Positions 35,098 through 43,364 of a DNA stretch of 64,000 nt are shown here, one piece after another; positions within the stretch are counted from its first letter, which is position 1, and the number at the start of each line of letters is the position of its first letter. The stretch covers positions 372,001-436,000 of the forward strand of contig NZ_VFPO01000001.1 of the NCBI RefSeq assembly GCF_006716765.1, given 5' to 3'. The notes beneath the pieces were generated by a model. It was not told the DNA's origin. It did not search any database and worked only from the letters and a program-made list of their open reading frames with translations. The DNA is from Actinomadura hallensis (GTDB lineage Bacteria; Actinomycetota; Actinomycetes; Streptosporangiales; Streptosporangiaceae). A program made the position numbers and the translations under genes.

Positions 35098-35772
35098 ATG
35101 ACGCTTGATCCTCTTCCCGCCGACAACCTGGCCGACCAGGTGGCCGTGCGGATCCGCGACGCGATCCACGAGGGCCGCTACCCGCCGGGCGCCCGCCTGG
35201 TCGAGCGGACGCTGGCCGCCGAGCTGGGCGTCAGCCACATCCCGGTCCGCGAGGCGCTGGCGCGGCTGACCGACGAGGGCCTGGTCGAGCGCATGCCCCG
35301 GCGCGGCGCCCGGGTGGCCACGCTCACCCCCAGGGAGCTGGAGGAGCTCTCCTCGCTGCGCATCGTGCTGGAGTGCTTCGTCGTCAGGCGGGTCCAGGAA
35401 CGGCTGACCGGGGCGGAGGAGAAGGAGCTCCGGCGCATGGTCGCGTCGATGCGGCAGGCGGCCGCCCGCGGCGACTTCCGCCGGGTGCTCGATCTCGACC
35501 GGCGCTTCCATGAACGGCTGTGGGAGCTGGCCGACCACCGGATGCTGGTGGAGATCGTCACCGGGCTGCGCGGCCGGATCGGCGCGTTCCTGCGCGCCGC
35601 GACCGCGGCGCTGGAGCCGGAGGCGCTCGAACGGCACGCCGCCTCGCACGACGAGCTGCTCGACGCGATCGTCTGCGGTGACGCCGAGACCGGCTGCGCG
35701 GAGATGACCCGCCACATCGAGCTGGCCGCCGAGCGGCTGCGCGGGACCCTGGGGGGAGGCCGGTGCGGATGA
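35098..35772 (+). CDS. GntR-family regulator with FCD effector domain
   Basis: 224 residues. The winged helix (about 8-75) includes REGRYPPGARLVERTLAAELG-type sequence, SHIPVREALARLTDEGLVE and MPRRGARVATLT. The all-helical FCD domain (about 82-215) has the metal/ligand residues in DLDRRFHERLWEL, ASHDELLDAI and MTRHIELA. FCD members usually sense sugar acids or related carboxylates. ATG 35098 is chosen: an in-frame ATG at 35068 lies inside the operator. Its stop overlaps the dehydrogenase start (ATGA at 35769). Confidence 0.88.
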   Translation: MTLDPLPADNLADQVAVRIRDAIHEGRYPPGARLVERTLAAELGVSHIPVREALARLTDEGLVERMPRRGARVATLTPRELEELSSLRIVLECFVVRRVQERLTGAEEKELRRMVASMRQAAARGDFRRVLDLDRRFHERLWELADHRMLVEIVTGLRGRIGAFLRAATAALEPEALERHAASHDELLDAIVCGDAETGCAEMTRHIELAAERLRGTLGGGRCG

Positions 35773-36761
35773 CTGAGCCGCTGGTGGTCATCACCGACTC
35801 CGACCTGCCGGGCGACGAGGCGGAGCGGATCCTCGGCGCGGCGGGCCTGCGGGTGCGCCGCGCGTCCTGCCGCACGGCGGAGGAGGTCGTCGAGGCGGCC
35901 CGGGACGCGACGGCGCTGCTGGTGCAGTGGGCGCCGGTCACCGCGTCCGTCCTGGACCGGCTGGACCGGCTGCGGTTCGTCAGCCGCCTCGGCATCGGCC
36001 ACGACATGATCGACGTCGCCGCCGCGACGGCGCGGGGGGTCGCCGTGGCCAACACCCCCGACTACTGCGTCCAGGAGGTGGCGGCCCACACCATCGCCAT
36101 GGTCATGGCGCTGGCGCGGCGGCTGCCCGTCCTCGACCGGGCGGTGCGGGACGGGCGCTGGTCGGCGACCGGCGACGGGGCCGGGGCGCTGCGTCCCTCG
36201 CGGGCCACCGTGGCCGTCGTCGGCTTCGGCCGGATCGGCTCGCTCGCCGCCGCGCACGCCGCGGCCCTCGGGTTCCGGGTGGTGGTGCACGATCCGAACG
36301 TGGCGGAGGCGGCCGTCCGGGCGGCCGGTCACGAGCCCGTGGAGCTGGACGAGGCGCTGGCCGCCGCCGACGTCGTCACCCTGCACGTGCCGCTGACCGA
36401 CCGGACCCGGCACCTGCTGAACGGCGCGGCCATCGCCCGGATGCGGCCCGGCGCGCTGATCGTGAACACCTGCCGGGGCGGGCTGATCGACGAGGCGGCG
36501 CTGGCCGGCGCCCTGGCGTCGGGCCGGGTCGCCGGGGCGGCGCTCGACGTGTTCGAGGAGGAGCCGCTGCCCGCCGGAAGCCCGCTCCGCACCGCGCCGG
36601 GCGTGCTGCTGACCCCTCATGCGGCCTGGTACTCGCCGGACTCGCTCGCGGAGCTGCCGCGCCGCGCGGCCCGCCAGATCGCCGATTTCCTCCGGGGAGG
36701 GCCGGTCCCGTCGATCGTCAACCCCGGGTACGCGGCCGGACGTACGGGAGGCGGCCGATGA
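35769..36761 (+). CDS. D-2-hydroxyacid dehydrogenase
   Basis: 330 residues. Rossmann motif VVGFGRIGSLAAAHA (about 146-160), HDPN for NAD preference, LHVPLTDRTRHLLNG, the catalytic Arg in NTCRGGLIDEAAL, Glu in DVFEEEPLP and His in LLTPHAAWYSP. It interconverts a 2-keto acid and a 2-hydroxy acid, for instance glycerate, glyoxylate or lactate formed when a diketo sugar acid is split. GGGGGAGG 9 bases upstream supports ATG 35769 over GTG 35763. Coupled to GntR and to the SDR that follows. Confidence 0.85.
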   Translation: MTEPLVVITDSDLPGDEAERILGAAGLRVRRASCRTAEEVVEAARDATALLVQWAPVTASVLDRLDRLRFVSRLGIGHDMIDVAAATARGVAVANTPDYCVQEVAAHTIAMVMALARRLPVLDRAVRDGRWSATGDGAGALRPSRATVAVVGFGRIGSLAAAHAAALGFRVVVHDPNVAEAAVRAAGHEPVELDEALAAADVVTLHVPLTDRTRHLLNGAAIARMRPGALIVNTCRGGLIDEAALAGALASGRVAGAALDVFEEEPLPAGSPLRTAPGVLLTPHAAWYSPDSLAELPRRAARQIADFLRGGPVPSIVNPGYAAGRTGGGR

Positions 36762-37507
36762 GCGGGAAGCGCACCGCACTGATCACCGGGGCGGGCGGCG
36801 GCATCGGCGCGGCGACCGCGCGGGAGCTGGCCCGGCGGGGCGTGGACGTGTGGATAACCTATTCGGGAGACGAGGACGGCGCCCGGCGCACGGCCGGTGA
36901 GTGCGCCGCCCAGGGGGTGCGGACGGCGCTGTCCCGGCTGGACCTCCGGTCCACCGAGGACGTCCGGCGGCTGATGGCCCGGGTCGGTGACGAATGGGGG
37001 GCGCTGCACGTCCTGGTCAACAACGCGGGCGTATGCCCCTACACCGCCTGGCCGGACATCGAGCCGGACGAGTGGGACGCCGTCATGGAGGTCAATGCCC
37101 GCGGCACGTTCTTCCTCACCAAGGAGGCGATCCCGCTGCTGCGCGCGGCCGGCGGGGACCGCGCCGTCGTCAACGTCGCCTCGCTGGCCGGGCAGGTCGG
37201 GGGGATATCCACCAGCGTCCACTACGCGGCGAGCAAGGCCGCCGTGCTGGCGATGACCCGCTCGTTCGCCCGGCTCCTGGCCGCCGAGGGCATTCGCGTC
37301 AACGCCGTCTCGCCGGGGCCGGTGAGCACGCAGATGACCGGTGCGCTCGACCCGGGCGTGCGCGACGGCCTCGCCGCGTCCGTGCCGCTGGGGCGGCTCG
37401 GGCGGCCCGAGGACGTCGCGCACGCGATCTGCCTGCTCGCGTCCCCGGAGACCGCGTTCACGACGGGCGCCACCTTCGACGTCAACGGCGGGCTGAGGAC
37501 GGGCTGA
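36758..37507 (+). CDS. Short-chain dehydrogenase (SDR)
   Basis: 249 residues with all classical motifs: TGAGGGIGAATA, NNAGV, the Ser in NVASLAGQVGG and YAASKAA (Tyr-x3-Lys), closing with FDVNGG. The residue after strand 2 (TYSGDEDG) suggests NADP. It could be the second sugar-acid dehydrogenase of the proposed route, such as a 2-keto-3-deoxy-sugar-acid dehydrogenase. The start overlaps the upstream stop by 4 bp. Confidence 0.85.
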   Translation: MSGKRTALITGAGGGIGAATARELARRGVDVWITYSGDEDGARRTAGECAAQGVRTALSRLDLRSTEDVRRLMARVGDEWGALHVLVNNAGVCPYTAWPDIEPDEWDAVMEVNARGTFFLTKEAIPLLRAAGGDRAVVNVASLAGQVGGISTSVHYAASKAAVLAMTRSFARLLAAEGIRVNAVSPGPVSTQMTGALDPGVRDGLAASVPLGRLGRPEDVAHAICLLASPETAFTTGATFDVNGGLRTG

Positions 37508-37520
37508 GCGAAGCGGGCGA

Positions 37521-38117
37521 TCAGCCGGGGAGGGCGAGCAGGACGAGGGCGTCCGCCAGCAGGTCGGCCTGGCGCTGGCAGGCCGCGCGGTCGCGGGAGG
37601 CCGCGTACTCCAGGATCATGCCGTCGAAGCGGTGGGTGATGAACCGGGTGATCTCCTCGACCGTGATGGCGGGCTCGGACTTCTCGGCCTTGACCGCGAG
37701 TTCGAGGTTGCGCTTGAGCAGGTCGGTTCCGAAGGCGTCGTACATCGAGTAGACGTTCTCGTCCTCGCCGGCCTGCCTGATCCGCCACATGCCCAGTTCG
37801 AGCAGGGCCAGTTGCAGGCCCAGGTTGGCCTGGACCCACTGCCAGTAGGCGCTGACGCTGTCCCGGATCGTGGCCTCCAGGCCGCGGGTGGGGTCGACCC
37901 CGTCGAACGCCTCCCGCAGCATGGTCGCGCCTCGCTCGGCGACGAGGTCGATCAGCTCGGCCTTGTTGCGGAAGCAGTAGTGCAGCGCGCCCAGGGGGGC
38001 CTCGGCCTGTTCGGCGATCCGCCTGGTGGTGGCGCCGGAGAGCCCGTGCGACGCGATCACAACCACTGCGGCGTCGATGATGCTGCGGCGGCGTTCCTCC
38101 GCGGGCAGGTAGGCCAT
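37521..38117 (-). CDS. TetR-family regulator, proposed controller of the catabolic operons
   Basis: 198 residues. The helix-turn-helix is at about 8-55 (RRRSIIDAAVVVIASHGL, ATTRRIAEQAEAPLGALHYCFRNKAELIDLV). The ligand domain has LGLQLALLELGMWRI and ITRFITHRFDGMILEY. ATG 38117 is chosen over the longer frame to 38264 because it gives a normal TetR N-terminus and has GGGAG 7 bases upstream. It is divergent from the rhamnosidase operon. An imperfect dyad GGTCGCTTGACC just after its own -10 box, and related sites at the two operon promoters, suggest it represses itself and both operons. Confidence 0.85.
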   Translation of the reverse strand: MAYLPAEERRRSIIDAAVVVIASHGLSGATTRRIAEQAEAPLGALHYCFRNKAELIDLVAERGATMLREAFDGVDPTRGLEATIRDSVSAYWQWVQANLGLQLALLELGMWRIRQAGEDENVYSMYDAFGTDLLKRNLELAVKAEKSEPAITVEEITRFITHRFDGMILEYAASRDRAACQRQADLLADALVLLALPG

Positions 38118-38162
38118 CTGAAGCTCCCGAGGGCTTGGGTTCGACGCGTCGGCGGGGGCGCG

Positions 38163-38184
38163 CAGGTGAACAGGTCGCTTGACC
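38163..38184. promoter_or_regulatory. Predicted TetR operator O1 (autoregulatory)
   Basis: Core GGTCGCTTGACC (38173-38184), a GGTC-N4-GACC dyad. The 22 bp from 38163 match the region before the amidase (47969-47990) at 19 positions. On the minus strand TACACT (38191-38186) could be the TetR -10 box, which puts the site at the transcription start. Confidence 0.6.
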
Positions 38185-38227
38185 AAGTGTAGCGCGGGCA
38201 GTCGTTCGATTCGGCCCCGCCGACCCG

Positions 38228-38256
38228 TTGACACAGGTGACGGGGATGCGGATACT
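38228..38256 (+). promoter_or_regulatory. Promoter of the rhamnosidase operon
   Basis: TTGACA (38228-38233), 17 bp, then GATACT (38251-38256). This is close to consensus and matches the second operon's promoter in both boxes and spacing. The predicted start near 38263 gives a leader of about 110 bases. Confidence 0.65.
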
Positions 38257-38283
38257 CGGTGCACGCTCTTGGTCAGACGTCCA

Positions 38284-38308
38284 GGTCATATAACTCGGTC
38301 GTATGACC
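38284..38308. promoter_or_regulatory. Predicted TetR operator O2
   Basis: GGTCGTATGACC (38297-38308) repeats the O1 core with 10 of 12 identical bases. A further GGTCATA at 38284 forms a wider inverted repeat with TATGACC (38302-38308), 11-bp spacer. It lies about 20-45 bp downstream of the predicted start, a roadblock position. Confidence 0.6.
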
Positions 38309-38374
38309 AGGAAGGCCGCGGCCGTGCCGCGGCCGGCCGCCGGACGCACACCGCGACCAGATCGGAGCCCGCCG

Positions 38375-41176
38375 ATGCCCCTGCACAGCGACGAACCGCC
38401 CCCGCGCGCCAGCCTGCTGCGATGCGAGCACCTCGAAGAACCCCTCGGCATCGACGTGGCCGCCCCGGCGTTCGGCTGGACGCCCAGCGGGCCGCAGCGC
38501 GCCTACCAGGTGCTGGTGGCCACCGACCCGGAGCTGCCGGCCGCGGGCGTCGGGAACGTGTGGGACTCCGGACGCGTCGCGACCGACGAGGTGAACGGCG
38601 CGTCCTACCGGGGCGCACCGCTCGCGTCCCGGCGGCGCTACTGGTGGAGCGTCCGGCTCTGGGGCGACGGCCCGGAGCCCGGCCCGTTCGCGCCGGCGGC
38701 GAGCTTCGAGACGGGCCTGCTCGACCCGGCCGACTGGGAGGCGTCGTGGATCGCCGGCGGTGAGGGCGTCTCCTCCCCCCTGCTGCGCACCGGCTTCTAC
38801 GTCCCGGGGGACGTCCGGCGGGCCCGCGCCCATGTCGCCGCGCTCGGCTGCTACGAGCTCAGGCTGAACGGCGAGCGCGTCGGCGACCGGGTGCTCGACC
38901 CCGCCACCACCTCCTACGACCATGACCCCGAGTTGTACGACGGGGACGGCAAGCCCGCCCGCATCCCCCACCCGCGGGTCCTCTACTCCACCTACGACGT
39001 CACCGGCCTGCTCGAATCCGGGGCGAACGCGGCCGGGCTGGTGCTCGGGCACGGCTGGTACAGCGCCGAGGACGACGTCGGTCCCGGCCCGCTGCCCCGG
39101 ACGCCCTACGGCGACCGGCCCCGGGTCCTGCTCCAGATCGAGATCGAGACCGGCGACGGCCGGCGATCGGTCGTGACCACCGGTGAGCACTGGCGGACGG
39201 CGCCCGGCCCCGTCACCTACAACGACTACGGCCACGGGGAGCGCCACGACGCCCGGCGGGAGCCTCCGGGCTGGGACGCGCCCGGCTTCGACGCCGCGAG
39301 CTGGACGCCGGCCGCCGTCGTCGACCCTCCCGAGGCGCGGCTCACCGCCCAGCTCGTCCAGCCCGTCCGCGTGATCGAGACGCTCGCGCCCGTGCGGACG
39401 CGGCCGGGCCGGGACGGCTCCTCGATCGCCGACTTCGGCCAGCACTTCTCCGGCTGGACCCGCGTCACGGTGTCCGGTCCAGCGGGCTCCGAGGTCGTCC
39501 TTCGGCACTTCGGGGAACTCGGCGACGGCGGTGAGCCGGACGACGACGCCAACATGAACGCCTGGCTCCCGGCGCGCCAGACCGACACCTACGTCCTGAA
39601 GGGCGAGGGCGAGGAGGTCTGGGAGCCCCGGTTCACCCTGCACGGTTTCCGGTACGTCGAGATCACGACGTCGGCGCCCGAGACGGAGGTGAAAGGGGTA
39701 GAGGGACGGGTCGTCCACTCCGACCTGCCGGTCACCGGGGAGTTCGCCTGCTCCGACCCGCTGCTGAACCGGATCCACCGCAACGTGCTGTGGACGCTGC
39801 GGACCAGCTTCCAGGGCTTCCCGCAGGACGCCGCCGAACGCTACGAGCGGGTCGGCTGGGTCGGGGACCCCGGCTGGGCGGTCGAGGACTACCTGTACGA
39901 CTTCGACGCCGCCCGGTTCTGGCTCAAATGGCTCGACGACCTGGCCGACACCCAGCTCCAGGACGGCCGCTTCCCGCTGATCTGCCCGATCCACTGGCGC
40001 GGCAAGATCGCCATGGAGGCCCCCGAGGGCTACGACGTTCCCGACGACTTCGAGCACGTCATGTACTGGCCGTACGGGGCACAGCCCGACTTCGCCATGA
40101 CGTCGTACCCGAGCATCGCCTGGAACCTCTACCGCTTCTACGGCGACCGCACCATCCTCGAACGGCACTACCCGGGTATGCGGCGCGGGGTCGAGTTCCT
40201 CCGGTCGCGGTCCGAGGGCCTCATTCTCGCCGAGGGCCTCGGCGACCACATGGAGCCGCAGCCGGACGGCACGTGCAGCGTCTTCCCGAAGCGCACCCCG
40301 GTCGAGCTGACCTCCACCGCGTGGTTCTTCGCCGTCACCTCGATGACCGCCGACGCGGCCGAGGCGATCGGGGAGGACGCCGACGCGGCCCGCTACCGGG
40401 AGCTGGCCGCGGACATCCGCCGCGCCTTCAACGAGCGGTTCTTCGACGAGGCCGCGGCGAGCTACGCCACCGGGTCGCAGACGTCCCGCGCCATGCCGCT
40501 CTGGTTCGGGATCGTCCCCGACGAGCACCGCGAGCGCGCACTGTCCGGGCTGATCGAGCAGATCGGGCGGGACGGCGGCCACCTCTCCACCGGGACGATG
40601 GGCACCGCCGCGCTGCAGCACGTGCTGACCGGCGAGGCGGCCGAGGTGATGTACGGGATCGCCTCCCGGACCACCTTCCCGAGCTGGGGCCACCAGGTGG
40701 AGCGGGGCGCCACCACCGTCTGGGAGACCTGGGGCGGGGACCCCACGTTCAGCCGCAACATGAAGCTGCTGGCGACGATCGGGACGTTCCTCTACAACGA
40801 TGTCGCCGGGCTGAGGCCGGCGGCCCCGGGCTGGCGGCGCATCCTCGTCCGGCCGAGCCTCACGCACCGCCTCGCCCACGCCCGCGCCCGGGTGCGCACC
40901 GCCCGGGGCGACGCGGCGATCGACTGGCGGGCGGACGCGGACGGGCTGCACGTGTCGCTCACCGTCCCCCCGGCCGCCGAGGCGGAGGTCCGGCTGCCCT
41001 GCGGCGGCCTCGACGATCCCCGGCTCACCCGGGACGGCGTCCCCGTGACCGATCTGCGGCACGACGGCGACCACCTCGTCCTGACGGTGGGCGGCGGCAC
41101 CCACCGCCTCCACCTCGCCCCGGAAGGAACCCCGGAAGGAACCTCGGAAGGAACCTCGGAGGGAACGCGGCCATGA
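38375..41176 (+). CDS. Alpha-L-rhamnosidase (GH78)
   Basis: 933 residues, normal for GH78. It starts with the beta-domain RCEHLEEPLGIDVAAPAFGW. The catalytic (alpha/alpha)6 barrel has ERYERVGWVGDPGWAVEDY (the QRxERxGWxGD-type motif with the general acid Glu) and, later, VERGATTVWETWGG with the second conserved Glu. It should remove terminal alpha-L-rhamnose from a glycoside. No signal peptide is seen, so it probably acts inside the cell after import by the adjacent ABC system. ATG 38375 has CGGAG upstream. The C-terminus has four Glu-Gly-Thr repeats. The stop overlaps the binding-protein start. Confidence 0.88.
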   Translation: MPLHSDEPPPRASLLRCEHLEEPLGIDVAAPAFGWTPSGPQRAYQVLVATDPELPAAGVGNVWDSGRVATDEVNGASYRGAPLASRRRYWWSVRLWGDGPEPGPFAPAASFETGLLDPADWEASWIAGGEGVSSPLLRTGFYVPGDVRRARAHVAALGCYELRLNGERVGDRVLDPATTSYDHDPELYDGDGKPARIPHPRVLYSTYDVTGLLESGANAAGLVLGHGWYSAEDDVGPGPLPRTPYGDRPRVLLQIEIETGDGRRSVVTTGEHWRTAPGPVTYNDYGHGERHDARREPPGWDAPGFDAASWTPAAVVDPPEARLTAQLVQPVRVIETLAPVRTRPGRDGSSIADFGQHFSGWTRVTVSGPAGSEVVLRHFGELGDGGEPDDDANMNAWLPARQTDTYVLKGEGEEVWEPRFTLHGFRYVEITTSAPETEVKGVEGRVVHSDLPVTGEFACSDPLLNRIHRNVLWTLRTSFQGFPQDAAERYERVGWVGDPGWAVEDYLYDFDAARFWLKWLDDLADTQLQDGRFPLICPIHWRGKIAMEAPEGYDVPDDFEHVMYWPYGAQPDFAMTSYPSIAWNLYRFYGDRTILERHYPGMRRGVEFLRSRSEGLILAEGLGDHMEPQPDGTCSVFPKRTPVELTSTAWFFAVTSMTADAAEAIGEDADAARYRELAADIRRAFNERFFDEAAASYATGSQTSRAMPLWFGIVPDEHRERALSGLIEQIGRDGGHLSTGTMGTAALQHVLTGEAAEVMYGIASRTTFPSWGHQVERGATTVWETWGGDPTFSRNMKLLATIGTFLYNDVAGLRPAAPGWRRILVRPSLTHRLAHARARVRTARGDAAIDWRADADGLHVSLTVPPAAEAEVRLPCGGLDDPRLTRDGVPVTDLRHDGDHLVLTVGGGTHRLHLAPEGTPEGTSEGTSEGTRP

Positions 41177-42450
41177 GGAGATCGAACGGTGCGCTGATGC
41201 CCCTGGCCCTGTCGGCGACGCTGCTGCTCGCCGCGACCGGCTGCGGGGGAGCCGACACCGGCGGCGACGGCGAGATCCTCGTCGCCGCGTGGGACACCGG
41301 GCCGGGCGCGGACCCCCTGGAGACGGCCGCCGCCGAGTTCGAGAAGGCGAACCCGGGCGTCGACGTCACCGTGAAGAAGACGCCGTACGTCCAGTACTCG
41401 CAGACCCTGCGCAGGCAGCTCAGCGGCAACCGGGTGCCGGACGTGGCGCGGATGCTCCTGGGCTACGGCGACGCGGGCAACGTCCTCGTGCTCGCGGACA
41501 AGGGACTGATCACCGATCTCAGCGGGTCGCCGTGGACGAAGCTGATCACGGGTCCGGGCGCGGCGGTGACCGACAAGGACGGAAAGACCTACGCGCTGCC
41601 GGTCGACTCGACGTCCATCGGCGTGTTCCACGACCCGGAGACCTTCGAGAAGCGGGGGCTGCGGGTTCCCAGGACGTTCGGTGACGTGCTCGCGATCTGC
41701 CGCGAGACCAAGGGAACCGGCACGGCGGCGTTCGCCCTCGGCGCCCAGCAGGGCTCCGCCATGGGGCGCTGGGCGGTCTTCGCGCTCGCCGCGTCGACGG
41801 TCTTCGCCGACGACCCCCGGGCCGGCGAGCGGCGGCGGAAGGGCGAGATCACGTTCGCCGGGACGCCGGGCTGGCGGCGGGCGGTCGAGCGGTTCGCGAC
41901 CATGAAGGACGAGGGCTGCTTCGGTGAGGACGCGACCGGGGTGTCGCAGGAGGCCGCCGCCCGTTCCTTCGGCCTGGGCAAGTCGCTCATGGCGATCGCG
42001 CCGACGGCGACCCTGCCGCTGTTCACGGGCGGTGACCCGGAGGCGCGGCCGGCGATGTTCGCCTTCCCCGGAGGCGACGACGCGGCCGCGGTGCGGGTGC
42101 CGTCGGCGCCCGTGAGCGGCCTGGCCGTCCCCGCGAAGGCCCGGAACGCCCGCCTCGCACGCGCGTTCCTCGACTTCTACGCCGAGAACCGGGTCCGGTA
42201 CAGCGAGATCGACGACAGCGTCCCCGGCCTCCTGGCGAGCGAGGACGATCCGGGCGTGCCGGAGTACGCCGCCGCCCTCGCCCCCTACCTCACCGCCGGG
42301 AGGACCGCCCCGATCATGGATCAGAACTGGCCGAACCCGGAGGTCGGGACGCGCCTGGACAGCGGCATCGGCAAGCTGCTCCTCGGCGACCGGACCCCCG
42401 AGGGCGTCCTCAAGGAAATGGACTCGGCGTGGACGCCCACGGCACCCTGA
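41173..42450 (+). CDS. ABC transporter sugar-binding lipoprotein
   Basis: 425 residues. The lipoprotein signal ends with the lipobox LAATGC (Cys about 23). The mature part has the family-1 solute-binding pattern (EFEKANPGVDVTVKK, GKTYALPVDSTSIGVFHDPE). It captures a glycoside or oligosaccharide outside the membrane. Overlaps the rhamnosidase stop by 4 bp and the first permease by 22 bp. Confidence 0.88.
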   Translation: MRRSNGALMPLALSATLLLAATGCGGADTGGDGEILVAAWDTGPGADPLETAAAEFEKANPGVDVTVKKTPYVQYSQTLRRQLSGNRVPDVARMLLGYGDAGNVLVLADKGLITDLSGSPWTKLITGPGAAVTDKDGKTYALPVDSTSIGVFHDPETFEKRGLRVPRTFGDVLAICRETKGTGTAAFALGAQQGSAMGRWAVFALAASTVFADDPRAGERRRKGEITFAGTPGWRRAVERFATMKDEGCFGEDATGVSQEAAARSFGLGKSLMAIAPTATLPLFTGGDPEARPAMFAFPGGDDAAAVRVPSAPVSGLAVPAKARNARLARAFLDFYAENRVRYSEIDDSVPGLLASEDDPGVPEYAAALAPYLTAGRTAPIMDQNWPNPEVGTRLDSGIGKLLLGDRTPEGVLKEMDSAWTPTAP

Positions 42451-43364
42451 GGACCGTCCGCCGGACGGGTCTCGCCCGGCGGACGGCGGAACGCCCGCGG
42501 CGCGCCGTCCGCCACCAGGTGCCCCTGCTGTTCCTGGTGCCGTCCACGCTGCTCTGCTTCGGGTTCCTGCTGGGACCGTCGCTGCTCGGCGCGGGCTATG
42601 CGTTCACGGACTGGGACGGTCTGACGTCCCCCGGCTGGGTCGGGCTCGGGAACTTCCGCGAGTTCCTGACCGAGCCGGAGGGACGGGGGGTCCTGCTCAA
42701 CACCGTGACGCTGACCGTCCTCTACGTGGTCCTCGTGAACGCGGTGGGGCTGGGCCTGGCGCTCGGGCTGTCCCGCTCGCTGAAGACCCGGAACGTGCTG
42801 AGGACCGTGTTCTTCGCCCCGGCGGTCGTGAGCCCGCTCGTGGTCGCCTACGTGTGGAAGTACATCCTGGACGCCGGCGGGCCGCTCAACGAGGCGCTCC
42901 GGGCGGCCGGCCTCGGGTTCGCCGCGCAGCCGTGGCTGGGCAGCCCGTCGACCGCGCTGCCGACGGTCGTCCTGGTGATGGTGTGGCAGTTCTCGGGCCT
43001 CCACATGCTGATCTACCTGGCCGGTCTCCAGGGCGTGCAGAGCGAGGTGCTGGAGGCGGCCGCGGTGGACGGCGCCGGGTCTTGGCGGTGCTTCCGGCAC
43101 GTCACGCTGCCGCTGCTGCTCCCCTCGGTCATGGTCGGCACGGTGCTGTCGACGATCCTCGCGTTCATGGCGTTCGACCAGGTGGTCGCCCTCACCGGCG
43201 GCGGGCCGTCCGGCGCCAGCGAGACGGTCGGCACCCACGTGTACGAGCAGGCGTTCGTCACCGGCCGGTACGGCTACAGCGCGGCGGTCGCCCTGATGCT
43301 GGTCGCCGTGGTCTTCCTGGTCTGCCTCGTCCAGGTCCGCCTGCTGCGCTCCAGGAGCCGGTGA
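42429..43364 (+). CDS. ABC sugar permease, MalF-type
   Basis: 311 residues, six membrane helices. The coupling loop is LEAAAVDGAGSWRCFRHVTLPLLLP (the EAA motif, about 213-237). N-terminal 30 residues are basic and cytoplasmic. It forms the translocation pore with the next gene product. GTG start inside the binding-protein gene. The stop overlaps the next start (TGATG). Confidence 0.87.
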   Translation: MDAHGTLRTVRRTGLARRTAERPRRAVRHQVPLLFLVPSTLLCFGFLLGPSLLGAGYAFTDWDGLTSPGWVGLGNFREFLTEPEGRGVLLNTVTLTVLYVVLVNAVGLGLALGLSRSLKTRNVLRTVFFAPAVVSPLVVAYVWKYILDAGGPLNEALRAAGLGFAAQPWLGSPSTALPTVVLVMVWQFSGLHMLIYLAGLQGVQSEVLEAAAVDGAGSWRCFRHVTLPLLLPSVMVGTVLSTILAFMAFDQVVALTGGGPSGASETVGTHVYEQAFVTGRYGYSAAVALMLVAVVFLVCLVQVRLLRSRSR

